From Urophycis tenuis (Eukaryota > Chordata > Actinopteri > Gadiformes > Phycidae), in NCBI GenBank assembly GCA_036785325.1, contig JAXIVH010000014.1:62001-126000 (forward strand): a stretch of DNA of 64,000 nucleotides. The letters run 5' to 3'. This document shows, one piece after another, positions 29,529-40,884 of the stretch. The notes beneath the pieces are model-generated. The model saw only the letters and a list, made by a program, of their open reading frames with translations. It did not search any database and had not been told where the DNA came from. The position numbers were made by a program, and so were the translations under genes. Position 1 is the stretch's first letter. Each line of letters begins with the position of its first letter.

Positions 29529-29590
29529 TTACAGGGTGCAGTCACTTTTCGGCAGGGCTTCTCCTGCCGAAAAGTGACTGCACCCTGTAA
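29529..29590. repeat. Perfect 62-nt hairpin (MITE-like), intact copy
   Basis: Two perfectly complementary 28-nt arms (from TTACAGGGTGCAGTCAC to its inverse) and a 6-nt loop GCTTCT. The outer TA on each side could be a target duplication. Confidence 0.9.
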
Positions 29591-30586
29591 ATCTGGATGC
29601 AATCCGTTACAGTTAGCCTACAGTTCTATATATCGGTGTTTGTTCAATGACTTGGCATCTGAGACTTGCGTGCATTTGGCACTTTATAGTGGGGTCACTT
29701 ATGGGTAAAAATTCAATGTATTTATTTTTGGTTAATCTTATTCATAGCTGTCTTAAAATCAGTATAGCTTGTATTTATAGTCTGGGTTTGAAGTGTAATA
29801 ATGTTGCAAAGTCTATTTTTGATAAAAAATTATTTATTACCAGCATATTTGCACATTGCTTGCATTTGCACATGAACATTTTGCACATTTAATACCCTTG
29901 ACTAATTTCTGTTTTCCAATTTCTGTTCCGTTTGTACGTCTCCCTCTAGGTTTTTTACCTAGGGGAATGACGGACCCACAAAGCCTTGATTGTCCTTGAT
30001 TGTTCCTTGTGCCTTTCACTGAACTGGAACTTTTCCATGAACTTTAATTTAAAAAAAAATTAAAAAAAAAAAGAGGAAAACCAAAAAGGAAAAACATTGT
30101 CTTGTGAAATCCCTTTGAGTGGAATCCTGCACCTTACACCTCCACCAGATGTCCTCCTTTTCAAGTTGGGGAAAACTGCACAGGGGTTAACCAAACCAAA
30201 AACCCTGAAACAAGCAAAACTGAAAAACCAGCAAAAAACAAAACAAAAAGCCAACAACTTGACACTGATAATACAAGAAAACACAAAAGCGCTTAACCTA
30301 ATTTACACAAAATAGAAACAACATTTAATTTTATTTGTGTCCGATGACGAGAGAGAGCTAGCACTTTGGTAGAGAGACATAGAGTAACAATAACAGAGAG
30401 CGAGCGCCGGTCTCGATAAAGCCGTTAATCATTGAAATGAAACATTATTTCCCGATTGTTTCACAGCGGTTACATTCAGCAGGTAGACACGGCCATGAAC
30501 TGCACCTATCTGAATCACATTATCCAATGAAAAGTATTAGAGCTCTGTGCGTGAGCATAGTCAAGACATCGCGTGTGTGTGTGCGT

Positions 30587-30633
<47 letters not shown>

Positions 30634-30790
30634 TGTGTCATCATCACATTTTTGTATACATTTTTATTAATTAACATGACCTGCGCGAAAGGGGGAAAAA
30701 AATGAATGCGCGTCATTGTACCCAGCACTTCTGAAAATGCACTTCCGAATGCGTCTCTGTCCCCAGCACATTTCAAACCAAACCTACGCC
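29591..30790. other. No recognisable gene
   Basis: AT-rich unique-looking sequence with A-rich tracts (30045-30090, 30225-30260) and a GT/CGTG microsatellite at 30569-30639. LTR-element homology resumes at about 30795. Confidence 0.6.
30569..30639. repeat. GT/GCGT microsatellite
   Basis: Alternating GTGTGT and GCGTGT units. Confidence 0.95.
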
Positions 30791-30846
30791 CATGCATTGA
30801 ACCTTGCGTTTTTCCTTCATTCCAAACTAATTCGGCTATGTCATCA

Positions 30847-31060
30847 CTAGCAAGACTGTGGACGACCTCATCTTGCTCTGGGTCTGTGTGTGTGATGCCT
30901 GGCAGCTCGCATATTTAACTCTTGGTGCTCAGAAATAGTCCAAAGTCATGCAAAACAGCCAGCATGTGGGCGGCCGTGCACCTGCTTTGAGGGATATGAA
31001 AGTGAGAGAGGTAAGGTTGAGTGAGTGCATCACTTTGGGAGAAACATTCACATCCTAATA
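30847..31060 (-). pseudogene. Relic of second V gene: leader start and promoter (interval 2-3)
   Basis: Begins with CTAG. It keeps the start codon (ATGAGGTCG on the minus strand), the first leader codons and the ATGCAAAA octamer-like box (about 30947-30954), matching 53415-53630. Confidence 0.8.
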
Positions 31061-31595
31061 ATAATAAAAAATAATAATTAAAAAAAAAAAAATAATAATA
31101 ATAAGACTTCATAATCCTTCATAACAAGCCTTCATAATCTCACAAATCCTGTAAAATGCATGATGACCTGTATTTTCATCAAATCCTTGTCTTGGACAAG
31201 TTTACATCATAAAAACGATGCAGTCTGATGAATAGCTGGACTTTATAAAATGGTCCCACAGGGCACAAACCTTTGTGTCTGAAGTGACAACCTAACCCCA
31301 CAACTCTGTGGGCCTACAAACTCAAAATTCAGAACAAAGCAGTGAAAACACAGAATAATGACAAATAATAAAGTCTCATCTCATCTCTCTCATCAGACAA
31401 ATAAAGGACGAGGAAATCTTTGATTTGAGGGTGATGTTGTAGGTGAGTGAAGTTATGGTAGTAGTTGTATGTAACATGTGGTAGTTTAGTAGTTGTATAT
31501 TTGATCATGTTGAGGAATATAAACTGGTGCTCGGTTGAGGCCCCTGGTTAGAGTCAGTTCTGTGCTCAGTGTTCTGTGTCAGAGTCTCTTCCCCC
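31061..31595. other. V3 downstream flank
   Basis: No gene. Equivalent to 5600-6100, with an A/AAT-rich tract at 31075-31105 and GTAGTTG repeats at about 31440-31500. Confidence 0.7.
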
Positions 31596-31656
31596 TCAGC
31601 AGCTGCAGCAGGTTCCTGCTGTAACAGCTCAGTGTCTACGCAGTCTGACTGAGGGA

Positions 31657-31684
31657 GGTTTTTGTACGGCTCTCAATCACTGTG
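31657..31684 (-). other. V3 recombination signal, 12-bp spacer
   Basis: CACAGTG (31684-31678), 12-bp spacer, ACAAAAACC (31665-31657) on the minus strand. Confidence 0.95.
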
Positions 31685-32146
31685 TGAACACCCAGACACT
31701 GTTAGGGTAGTGGAAGCTCTGACAGTGATAAACTGCTGCATCTTCACGCTGGGCGCCGTTGATGGTCAGAGAGACCTCAGTGCTGCTTCCACTGCCACTA
31801 AACCGAGCTGGTGTTGAGGATTCACGTGTACTTATAAGTCTTATGATGAGCTTGGGGGCTTCTCCAGGTTTCTGTTGGTACCAGTGTAACGCATTATTGT
31901 TGTAAACCGCTGTGTTGGTTTTACAGGTCAGAGTGACTGTGGATCCTGGAGTAAAAGACACTACTGGTGTCTGAGTCACAGTCACCTGACTGCTGGTTCC
32001 TATAGAAAACAAACAAAACATTGAGTTATCCAATAGAAAACACAAGCAGACAAAGAAGGGAGCTCCACATTTTGATTGAGTGGAATGAACCAACCTGTTA
32101 AGGATCCACAGACCACTGTCCAGAAAAGGAGGCTGAGGTGATTCAT
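31685..32146 (-). CDS. Immunoglobulin light chain variable gene V3 (kappa-like)
   Basis: Leader exon 32146-32095 (Met-Asn-His-Leu-Ser-Leu-Leu-Phe-Trp), 95-nt intron ending CTATAG, V exon 31999-31685. The frameworks match V2, with Cys, Trp and Cys in place. Differences are in CDR1 (Tyr-Asn-Asn-Asn-Ala), CDR2 (Arg-Leu-Ile-Ser-Thr-Arg-Glu), a Glu-Val for Asp-Phe in framework 3 (Ser-Thr-Glu-Val-Ser-Leu), and CDR3 (Asn-Ser-Val-Trp-Val-Phe). The leader end is Ser-Leu-Thr where V2, V4 and V5 have Ser-Phe-Thr. Open into the 12-spacer signal and apparently functional. Confidence 0.95.
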
Positions 32147-32211
32147 GGTTGCCACGGTTTCTGGGGTGTTGAGTGACAGCTCAGAGTCCTGCAGTGTTGG
32201 ACTCAGAGGAC

Positions 32212-32254
32212 TTTAAACCCTCTCAGAACCCCAGTTTCAGCTGAGCATGCAAAG
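32212..32254 (-). promoter_or_regulatory. V3 promoter: octamer-like and TATA-like boxes
   Basis: Plus-strand TTTAAA (32212-32217) and ATGCAAAG (32247-32254), read in reverse, at the same distances from the ATG as in V2. Confidence 0.7.
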
Positions 32255-32786
32255 CTCTATATGGAAATGACCTGTTTCCACTCATCAGACTGGGGCTGAC
32301 AGTGAATGCAGACATTCTGGAGGACCACTGCATCTCTTCTACATTCACACTTTTGGAATACAATCATTATCTTGATTAAACTATTGGATTTGCAATATGT
32401 CGCACATTTCTTTCTGGTTAATTTGATCTTGGTTTGTATGACATCATTTCATTTTCTAATTTGGTTTAAAAAATAAAACTCATTACATTGTAACCAAAAA
32501 ACATGAATAATAGATATTAACATTAATTACATCCTTGTTATGATGTTAAAGGTTTTCAGATGTAAAATTTGGAAACTTAATCAACAAGTTCACTGTTTGT
32601 CAGTAAGCCTTCAAAGATTATATAAAAATAAATGTAAAATCAATTAATTTTATTGATTCCATCTACAGGAAATAAATGTATAAATCATGATAACAACAGC
32701 TAAGTGAATGAAATATTGACTAACTCATAGATTTAGTGAACAGCAAGTGTTTGTGTGTCAGTGAGATGTGTGTTTAATGTGTGGGA
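32255..32786. other. V3-J3 spacer
   Basis: No gene; conserved AT-rich spacer. Confidence 0.8.
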
Positions 32787-32825
32787 GGTTTTTGTACAGC
32801 CTCTTAATGAGTTTGTATCACTGTG
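32787..32825 (+). other. J3 recombination signal, 23-bp spacer
   Basis: GGTTTTTGT (32787-32795), 23-bp spacer, CACTGTG (32819-32825). Confidence 0.95.
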
Positions 32826-32863
32826 GTGCACTTTTGGTGGAGGAACCAAACTCATCGTTGACT
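32826..32863 (+). CDS. Immunoglobulin light chain J3 segment
   Basis: 38-nt J segment with Phe-Gly-Gly-Gly and the GTAAGT donor at 32864. The variable codon is TGC (Cys), which would put an unpaired cysteine at the CDR3 end unless it is trimmed at the junction. Otherwise identical to the other J segments. Confidence 0.95.
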
Positions 32864-33693
32864 GTAAGTACAAGGACGCTTTTCTTTACCTGACATATTT
32901 AACTGCTTTTTAAGATATATTTAATGATTTAAAGATGATTTTTTTTTTTTTTTCCATTTCTGGTAGTTTTTTCTCTAGATAAGTCTCAGTGTAAACATAT
33001 TGTTGGACAGAGTTCTGTACTTTAAATTTAAGAAATGTCATTCATTACATATATGTTTTACTGTACAATGCCTTTTCTGAAAGACTTAATGCTTTCGCAT
33101 ACTTTATTTATAAAAAAAACATATTTAAAATATTTATTGTTAAATGGGCAAAACGTGTAAGTGTAATTTATGTTCAATGGAAAGTTAAAACATTGTGACA
33201 ATTATTTGAAACATAATACATTTCATTACTGCTGTTTTGAAATTTTATTCAAAAATGTTCTCTATTCTTCATGTCTGATTAGCCATGTGTGATATATTTG
33301 AAAGAAAGTCATAGAAAGAGAATAATTGAAACTAAAAACACATAGATAATGTTTTGTGAAAACAGGATAAGTGGTTAATGTAGTGATATATAAGGGCGGC
33401 AGTAGCTCAGTGGGTAGAGCGGGTGGACAGAGCGGGTCGTCCACTAACAGCGGTTCGATCCCCTTGATCCCCCTCCTCCTCCACATCTCTAACCCCACAA
33501 ATGTACTGATTGTAAGTCGCTTTGGACAAAAGCGTCTGCTACATGCCCCCATTATTTGAAACAAAATGGTGTCCCTCCTCTGTGATATCACCAACTGTTG
33601 GTGAACAGGAACCTGTCCCTTCCCTCTGTGCTCCTATGAGTGGTGGTGTTAACTGAGCCTGTTGTCCACTTGTCTCCTCTCTCTCTCTTCCAG
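32864..33693 (+). other. J3-C3 intron with SINE
   Basis: 830-nt intron, close to that of unit 1. The tRNA-derived SINE is at 33394-33550 (A-box TAGCTCAGTGGGTAGAGCG, B-box GGTTCGATCCC). Confidence 0.85.
33394..33550 (+). mobile_element. tRNA-derived SINE in J3-C3 intron
   Basis: Same element and position as 869-1023, with the A-box better preserved. Confidence 0.8.
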
Positions 33694-34016
33694 TGGGAGT
33701 GGTGCAGCCCACGCTGAGCGTCCTCCCTCCCTCCAGAGTGGAGCTGCAGCAGGGCAGTGCTACACTGCTGTGTATGGCCAGTGGGGGCTCCCCCTCAGAC
33801 TGGAAGCTTGGCTGGAAGGTGGGGGGCAGCAGCAGGTCTTTGGGGGTGTCAGATAGCCTGGGGGTCCTGGGGAAAGATGGCCACTACAGCTGGAGCAGCA
33901 GCTTGACCCTCCCTGCAGACCAGTGGAGGAAGGCGGGCTCAGTGAGCTGTGAGGCCAGTAAGAACAGCCAGACGCCTGTCACTCAAACCCTGAATCCTGG
34001 CCAGTGTTCAGAGTAG
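33694..34016 (+). CDS. Immunoglobulin light chain constant exon C3
   Basis: 106 codons after the split codon, TAG at 34014. The protein is identical to C5 and differs from C1 by one residue. CT-rich tract plus CAG acceptor; both fold cysteines and the Gln-Cys-Ser-Glu end are present. Confidence 0.95.
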
Positions 34017-34197
34017 AGAGGCTCCAGCATGGAAGTATTGTAGAATACAAATCTCCTGTGACACGTCTGCTTTATATCTCTCAGTCTAAGGTAGCACTGC
34101 AGCTTTTGATGATTTACATACATATATCATGTCTTTGAGCTGTTAGCATGATGCTTTCTGGTTTTTACCCCTTGTGTTTGTCACTTGTTAAACATTT

Positions 34198-34203
34198 AAT
34201 AAA
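34198..34203 (+). terminator. Poly(A) signal of C3
   Basis: AATAAA, 182 nt after the stop. Confidence 0.85.
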
Positions 34204-35011
34204 GATGCAAAAAAGGACTTCTTGTATTATTTTCCAATTTTACATTCTGTCTTTTCTAATATATCCATCTTTAAAACACAATTTCAAAACTATTGTATTC
34301 TATATTATATAACGTATAAAGTATTACCCATGTCTTGAATGTGGGTAATAGCAAATTAGAAACATGTAAAACTACGTCTCAGAATCAGAATTCTTTTATT
34401 TGTCATTGTCCCTAAGGTACAACGAAATTAAAAAAAATAATAATAAAAAAAGACACTGAATGTCTCAAAAGACATTCAGTGTCTCTCACCAAGACATAGT
34501 AACCGTAGCATGCTGAGTGGAGGAAACAGTAACATTTTCATACTGTCAGTGTCTCTGAGTCAAAGACCAAACCGACACTGCTAAAAGATATGTTTCATTA
34601 AACGTATTCTGTGAGCAGTGAACCGTAGCTATTCAAATGATGTCCACTTTTAGCTGATGTGCACCTGTGTCTCTTGAGTGACAGAAAGTCAGTGGAAATG
34701 TAGGGCTGAGGTTCTCAGGAGAGTCTCTGGAGAGTCCAGTGAAAGCAGAATGTGTGCATGTCTACATAGCAGCTCAATGGGGTCCTCTTGTGTCAGACCA
34801 CAGCCATTACAACAAAGACTGATTCCATGAACTTAACTGTCTTCAGGTTGTATTTAATGTATAGCAGTATTGATAAGAGCAACAACAACATATCCATTTA
34901 TTGCTTTCTATCAGGGCTTTAATATGTGTTACAAGTTGGAGGCATGCAACAAAAACATGAAATGAACAAAGCAAGGAGTAAAAGTGAGAAAATAGCAATG
35001 GCCAGTAAGAG
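34204..35011. other. Conserved 3' flank of C3 with short LINE-tail insert
   Basis: No gene. It includes a unit-specific insert at about 34380-34460 (TTTTATTTGTCATTGTCCC plus an A/AAT-rich tail) whose neighbouring GACATTCAGTGTCTC-like sequence is partly duplicated. The E-box/RUNX-like block is at about 34650-34805. Confidence 0.65.
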
Positions 35012-35476
35012 GGTCTTGAGGCAGCACAGAACTAATCTTTCCAAAATCGAGCGCATTGCGCTTAAGGAACTTTCCGACAACAGGGACATCATTATCCGTC
35101 CAGCGGACAAAGGTGGTACTGTAGTGGTACTGTCTATGGACAAATACATAAAGGAAGCACATCGTCGACACCAAATACTATGAGAGACTGTATACCAACC
35201 CATTGCCCACAATGAAAAAAGAATTTGATGCTTTCTTGCAAGTAGCATATGATGAAGGCTGTATAACACCAAACAAACTTGGTTTTTCGACTGTTGAGTA
35301 CCCAGTTGTTGCAGCTTTCTATTTACTCCCTAAGGTGCACAAAGAGGACAATCCCCCTGGTCGGCCTATCATAGCAGGCAATGGCACACTCACTGAGCCC
35401 GCATCGAAATACATTGACTCCTTCATTAAGCCACTGGTAGAACTTCCATCTTTTTAGAAGACACCACGGATGTACT

Positions 35477-35857
35477 TGTACAGCCCGTGCCTTTAGGCTG
35501 TACAGCGGGCGACCGAGTGGAATGATTTTGACTCGTGGCAACCAAATCGAACAATGTTTCTTAATTTATTTACTTGTTCAGCAGCAGTATTCAATTATAG
35601 CATGCATCAATCAAAAAACAAAGGTCAAGTCACAATATGATATGCTACTCTGTGTTGCTCGACGTTACCTACGGTCGAAAAACTTTTTGCTCTCTCGGTG
35701 CCCCCCGCTGTCTGCACAGGTGCGTTACTTATTAGTTCAGCAACGGCACACCCCCAATGGGCGTCGCCAAATACATTAATTATCAAGAATAATAAAATAC
35801 AATAATCTATTCAAAGTAGCATTCAAAAAATAAACAAAAAGCATTTTTGCTCCAACA
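35477..35857. mobile_element. Solo LTR in Penelope-like copy 2
   Basis: 381 bp, TGTACAGCCC to TCCAACA, flanked by GTACT (35472-35476, 35858-35862). Copy 1 has the empty site (GGACTGAACAG at about 9719). An identical-length LTR is at 59524-59904. Confidence 0.85.
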
Positions 35858-37472
35858 GTACTGAACAGTTTGAAAACATTACCCAATGTACGCACACATT
35901 TTCTAGTCAGCATGGATGTTGAAAGTTTGCACACGAACATTGACCATCAGCAGGGCTTATTTGCGCTGAAACATTACATTACAGGCAGATGTGACTCGAG
36001 TGAATTTCTATTAAAAACTGACGGACTGGGTGATTCACAACAATGTTTTCATGTTCATGGATGAATTGTATGTACAGATAATTGGTGTACCTATGGGATC
36101 ATGTTTTTCACCTAATTATGCATGCTTGTATTTGGGTCTATGGGAAAAGGAGCACATACTAAACTCTTGCAATCCTTTTTTTGAGTGTATTATGTGGTAT
36201 GGACGCTACATTAATGATGTGTTTTTGGTTTTTAGTGGGTCTGAAACTCAATAGTTGAATTTTCATACTTATGTCAATGGTATCAATCCCAACATCAAAC
36301 TATCACTAGATTACTCTTTTGATTAAATCAATTTTCTGGATTTGACCATCTACAAGGGCCCGGAAGGACAGCTACACACTACTCTTTTCAGAAAAGATAC
36401 CTCCCGCAATACCATCCTCAGGGCAGACTCGTTTCACCCCCCTCACCTCATATGGATTATCCCATATGGCCAATTGCAACGTTTGAGACGTATTTGTGAC
36501 AAGGACAGCGATGTTAGTGAACAGGCCGAGTCGATGGCTAGGAGGTTTTCGGAGAGGGCGTACAGACCAGCAGTAAAGCACAGTCACTTCAACGCAACGC
36601 TTTACTTGAAAAGAATAAAAATAAACGGACCAAGAAATCACCACCTTACTTTGTTACTACTTATAGTAGGCACGCTGCATGAATTAAAAACATAGTAAGG
36701 AAAAACTGGTCGATTATTGAGAGTGATAGCCAATTGCGTGAAGTATTTCCCGAACCTCCAGTGGTATCTTTTAGACGCACGCCCACACTTAGGGATAAAT
36801 TAATGCGCTCATACCTCCCACCGCAGCATAAAGACTCTTGTCTTAACCTGTTGGCACTTTTAAGTGTATGCATTGCCCCCACTGCTCTAATGTCAACCAA
36901 TCAAAATCTTTCCTGGACACTAGAACAAAGAAAACCTATGAACTGAGGGATTTTATTAATTTCAACATGACATTCGTAATATATCGTTTGGCATGTCCTT
37001 GTGAGGAGGGTTTCTTTTATGTCGGCCGCACAAAAAGACGTTTAAGGGATCGTCTGGCTGAACACAAATATGCCATTCGAGTGGTTAATAGAGATTAGCC
37101 CATGGCTAGACACTTTAATGAATGCCACAACAATAATGATTCTTTGTTGACCATACAGGGTATTGAGCATATCAGACCTATGGCGAGGGGTGGCAATAGG
37201 TTATTGAGATTAAATCAAAGGGAGTCTTTTTGGATAGACCGCTTACATGCCATGGAATATCCAGGTCTAAATGAAGACATTGATTTTTCTTGTTTTTTAT
37301 AGTGACACTGATGTACTGTATATGTTTTTGTTTTTCTTGTATATTTCCTTGCTTTCTCTTTTCTTTCTTTTTTCTGCTGCATTAATGGTCACCTGGTGTA
37401 GAGTGCATACGTTTTTCTTGTCACATGACTTTTTGACCCTATATAAGTGAGGTAGTCCTCACTCATGTGTAC

Positions 37473-37514
37473 ATGCCCTGATGAAGACCAAGTGTGGTCG
37501 AAACATGGTGGCGT
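37473..37514 (+). ncRNA. Hammerhead-like motif, Penelope-like copy 2
   Basis: Same motif as 11142-11183. The stem I return is GGCGT (one G-U pair) instead of GGCAT. Confidence 0.4.
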
Positions 37515-37703
37515 TTTATCCAATGTATTAGCCAGTTACAAATAAAGGCTTTTTAATGATACCTTCCTCCGTCACCATTTCTGGAGTGCCTGGAGATTCC
37601 TCCTTATCATGAACTGATCCCATTTTCCAACAGCACCCAGTAGGTGAGTCTACGTTTTACAACCAAGAGCTACCAGCCTCTTTGGCTGAAGGTCTTGAGG
37701 CAG

Positions 37704-38233
37704 CCTTTAAACATGCCGATGGCTCCAGCGTTGAGGATCTCCACAGGGAGGGGGTTCCACAGAGTGGGGGCAGCCTCCCTAAAAGTTTGGTCCATAATAT
37801 AAGTCCACAACCCGGAGTGGGGGGGAAGCAGTCCGCTGTCAGAGGAACGGAGGTTCCAGGAGGGGGTGTGGGTGCTGAGGAGCACTGTGAGGGGCGAGGG
37901 CGTGGAGGGACCCGGAGGTGAGGGGGAGGAGTTTGTAGCTTCTACAGGACTTGACTGGGAGCCAGTGAAGGCGGATGACAGTGGGGTGATGTGCTCCCAG
38001 GGTGAGGTGCAGGTGAGAACACTTGTAGCAGAGTCTCATACTGGAGCCCATCCAGGACTCTGTGGGGAGCCCTCAACAGGACTCCATTACAACAGTCCAG
38101 GCGGGAGGTGATGAAGGGATGAGGGTCTCCGCCACGGAGTCAGTGAGGGACGGCCAGACTCTGGAAATGTTTCTGAGGTGGTGAAATGCTGATTTGGTGA
38201 TGAACTTGATGTGGGGCTCCAATGGTAGGGTTG
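37704..38233 (-). mobile_element. LINE 3' fragment after C3, first part
   Basis: Third copy of the LINE fragment. It breaks at GGTAGGGTTG (38233) and resumes at AATCTAGGATCC (39329); unit 1 has the two joined. Confidence 0.7.
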
Positions 38234-39328
38234 GTAGGCCCTCTACAGGAAGGGACAGAGTTGGCTGTTCTTCCTGAGGAGGCTCAGATCTTTCAATGTG
38301 TGCACTAGGCTGCTACGGATGTTCTACCAGTCTGTGGTAGCCAGTGTCACCTTCTTCGCCGTTGTGTGCTGGGGAGGAGGCATTGGGAGTGCAGGTGCCA
38401 GCAAGCTGAATAAGCTGGTGAGGAGGGCGAGCTCTGTGGTGGGGATGAAGCTGGACTGTGTGGAGGCGGTGACAGAGAGGAGGATGAGGGGGAAGCTGCA
38501 GGCGATCCTGGACAACCCCTCTCACCCTCTCTATGCCGAGCTGAGGCAACTCAAGAGGACGTTCAGCCACAGGCTTACTCAGCCACGTTCCTCAAAGCGC
38601 TTGGGGGGCCTCTTTCATCCCATCAGCTATCAGACTCTACAACACCTCAACCACCCGCTCCCAACGTCTCGAATGCCCCAACACCTCCACATAATGGACT
38701 GAACACCACACCCCACACCTCCAGACTGTTTTCCTAGGTCGTTGTTACTTTATGTCTTCTCACATGTCTTACTTACACTACCTGACAAATCCTGTATATT
38801 TGCACTTTTTGTATTTTGTATTTTGCACATTTTGCACACTTGCACATCTACTTGCCCAATTTTATCTGCACATCTATTTTTATTTGTTAATATCTACACA
38901 TTCATTTCATTTTCCTTTTCATTTCTTTATGTATATTTTTTGTAAAAATGTGTACATTATATATATATACTTACTCCTCTTTATTTTATTTTATTTAACT
39001 TTTTACTGGAGTTTTTGTGACGCATGCAATTTCCCTCAGGGATTAATAAAGTATGTCTGTCTGTCTGTCTGTCTGTCTGTACACCTCAGCAGGACTTAGT
39101 TACCGATTGCACTGTTCATCTCAATGATGACTACTATGTATGTATATATGTTTATGTTATCTGACCTGATTCTAAGAGCTCGCATATAATGTTATCTTAA
39201 TTTAGGTAAATCTATTTATTGTTTGTTGTCTACAGTCAGTTTTTTTTTATTGCACTCCTCTATCCCTTTGTACTGCTGGTCAATGTGAATTTCTCCTAAG
39301 GAATATCTCATCTTATCTTATCTCATCT
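38234..39328 (+). mobile_element. LINE insertion (RT C-terminus and 3' tail)
   Basis: Plus-strand RT end: Met-Phe-Tyr-Gln-Ser-Val-Val-Ala-Ser ... Phe-Phe-Ala-Val-Val-Cys-Trp-Gly ... Leu-Asn-Lys-Leu-Val-Arg-Arg-Ala (38320-38440), typical of the fish LINEs with a Tyr-Gln-Ser-Val-Val motif. A 3' UTR ending in TGTC repeats (39053-39079) follows, then a second tail ending in TCTTA/TCATC repeats (39307-39328). 5' truncated. Clade not established. Confidence 0.7.
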
Positions 39329-39540
39329 AATCTAGGATCCCACTCAGGTTGGGGACTTGAGAGAAGAGGCAGATGGAGCTGCCCTGGATGGACAGGACCA
39401 GATCCCTGACCTTCTGGAGCAGAGTCTTGGGGGCCTCAACCATGAGCTCTGTCTTCTGACTGTTGAGTTGGAGAACGTTGGGAGACATCCAGAGTGAATG
39501 GAGGGGGGATGATGTCATGTATTGTAGTTGAGCTTTCACT
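39329..39540 (-). mobile_element. LINE 3' fragment after C3, remainder
   Basis: Continuation of the fragment split at 38233, matching 2930-3120. Confidence 0.7.
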
Positions 39541-39674
39541 TGTATTATTTGTGTTGATGTTTTCATTTAGTGTAATATATTGTAGTTGTATTTGTACGTA
39601 ATATTGAGGTTATTATTGGGGACAAAATATTTTGCTAGATGAAGTAGTTTGTAGTGGTTGCTGAAATCAAAAGT

Positions 39675-39849
39675 TTTTTAGAAGATGTGGCAGAAGTGGA
39701 TGATTAGCCTTTAGAACCAACGTGAGACAGTGTTCAGTAGAACATTAGTCTAGAGCCCACCAGGAGCAGAGAGGGGAGAAAACACAGCAGGATAAACACA
39801 GAATAGAGCCCAAACCAGCAGGGTGGACAACAGTGAAGTCATCAGAATA
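39675..39849 (-). pseudogene. Relic of second V gene: leader intron (interval 3-4)
   Basis: Same deletion junction (GATGTGGCAG to AAGTGGATG, about 39683-39700) and intron remnant. Ends with TCAGAATA (39842-39849). Confidence 0.8.
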
Positions 39850-40818
39850 CAGTGGCGGGCCGTGCATTTCACACCTAGGCCTTCAGTGATGTCCTACTTA
39901 GTCCGACTTCAATAAATACCTCTCATAATACCATCATGTGTGACACCACGTGACCACGGCTGGAGAAATAGTATACAGAAAAACACTTGCGCACTACTGG
40001 GCATTGCATCACCTCAATTGTGTAAAAAACGGATAAATAAACTTGCATCAGCAATTAACACCCATCTCCACGTTTTACTGTCAAAACTAAAAAAATACAG
40101 GGTATTTAAAATTATTGGTCCAAAAAGTTTTAATAAGGTCACATACAGGCAAGCTTTAACAAGGTTGTACACTAAATTGCATAATGGCAGTGTGCACCTG
40201 TTCGTTGAGCTGTGTATCCACTCGGGTGTCCCCAAAAGTTTTTAAAAGCACCGTAGTTTGCAAGTTTCCAGTCGTGCTTTGGTGTCTCATTGCTGCCTAG
40301 GTTAAACAATTTATGTTTGCAACTCCAGTATAGCTCCACATACCAAGTCGATCCTTTGCAAACAAAAGACATTAACAGCAGAACAATTTGCAGCACCCAT
40401 TTCTTCTTCTAGTTGTTTTACGGCGGTAAGTGAGTATCCAATCACAGGACGCGTATATGTCACGTTCAACGTGAGGCCTTCTAGAAGGCCCACTGTCAAC
40501 AACTCGTGATTTGATTGGCTATCGCAACTGTCTATCAACTGTATGTACCCGTTCAATTACATTGCACAGACGCCAGCATTGTTGATTCTGAAGGCCTCAG
40601 GCAGATTTCATACAGCCTGGCAACACAAGCTAGCTGAATTCAGATTGGATAAAAACTCTACCCTAAAAACAACACAAACATTAAGCTAATATGAAGAATA
40701 TTTTTGATATATTTAAGGAGAATAAATTCAAAATTAAATAAACTTTTATCAAATAATGATCTATGATTTATGTTAGGTCAGCAGAGAAGGCCTTGCTGGC
40801 CCTGACGGCCCACCACTG
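39850..40818. mobile_element. hAT element 1, complete undisturbed copy (969 bp)
   Basis: CAGTGGCGGGCCGTGC at the left, complement CAGTGGTGGGCCGTCAGG at the right, TCAGAATA on both sides (39842-39849, 40819-40826). No transposase. It is the reference copy for interval 2-3. Confidence 0.88.
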
Positions 40819-40884
40819 TCAGAATATGAGAGGGGTGACAGAGTTCAAACTCTCACCATGAGTAAGAAAGGCCAACGCTGCTAG
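40819..40884 (-). pseudogene. Relic of second V gene: leader 3' end (interval 3-4)
   Basis: Splice-donor region of the leader (CTCACCATGAGTAA) and codons up to CTAG (40881-40884), where the LTR element begins. Confidence 0.8.

Larger units (their letters stand above)
24774..30846 (+). mobile_element. LTR-element insertion in leader exon, interval 2-3 (composite)
   Basis: Starts TGTAACAGGAAGAG, with a TATA-like CATAAATAGG (about 24871), and ends near ATGTCATCA before CTAG (30847-30850). The 4-bp CTAG repeat marks the target. The interior RT region present in the other copies is replaced here by other repeats (27713-30790). I could not delimit the LTRs, so a composite of more than one element is possible. 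Confidence 0.6.
35025..37690 (+). mobile_element. Penelope-like element, copy 2
   Basis: Flanked by GGTCTTGAGGCAG (35012-35024, 37691-37703). It is fuller than copy 1 because it keeps the RT segment 36060-36350, but it is interrupted by a solo LTR (35477-35857). The RT fragment around 36200 reads Tyr-Ile-Asn-Asp where the catalytic Tyr-Ile-Asp-Asp is expected. The GIY-YIG part (36868-37302) has a TAG at 37096. Inactive. Confidence 0.85.
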
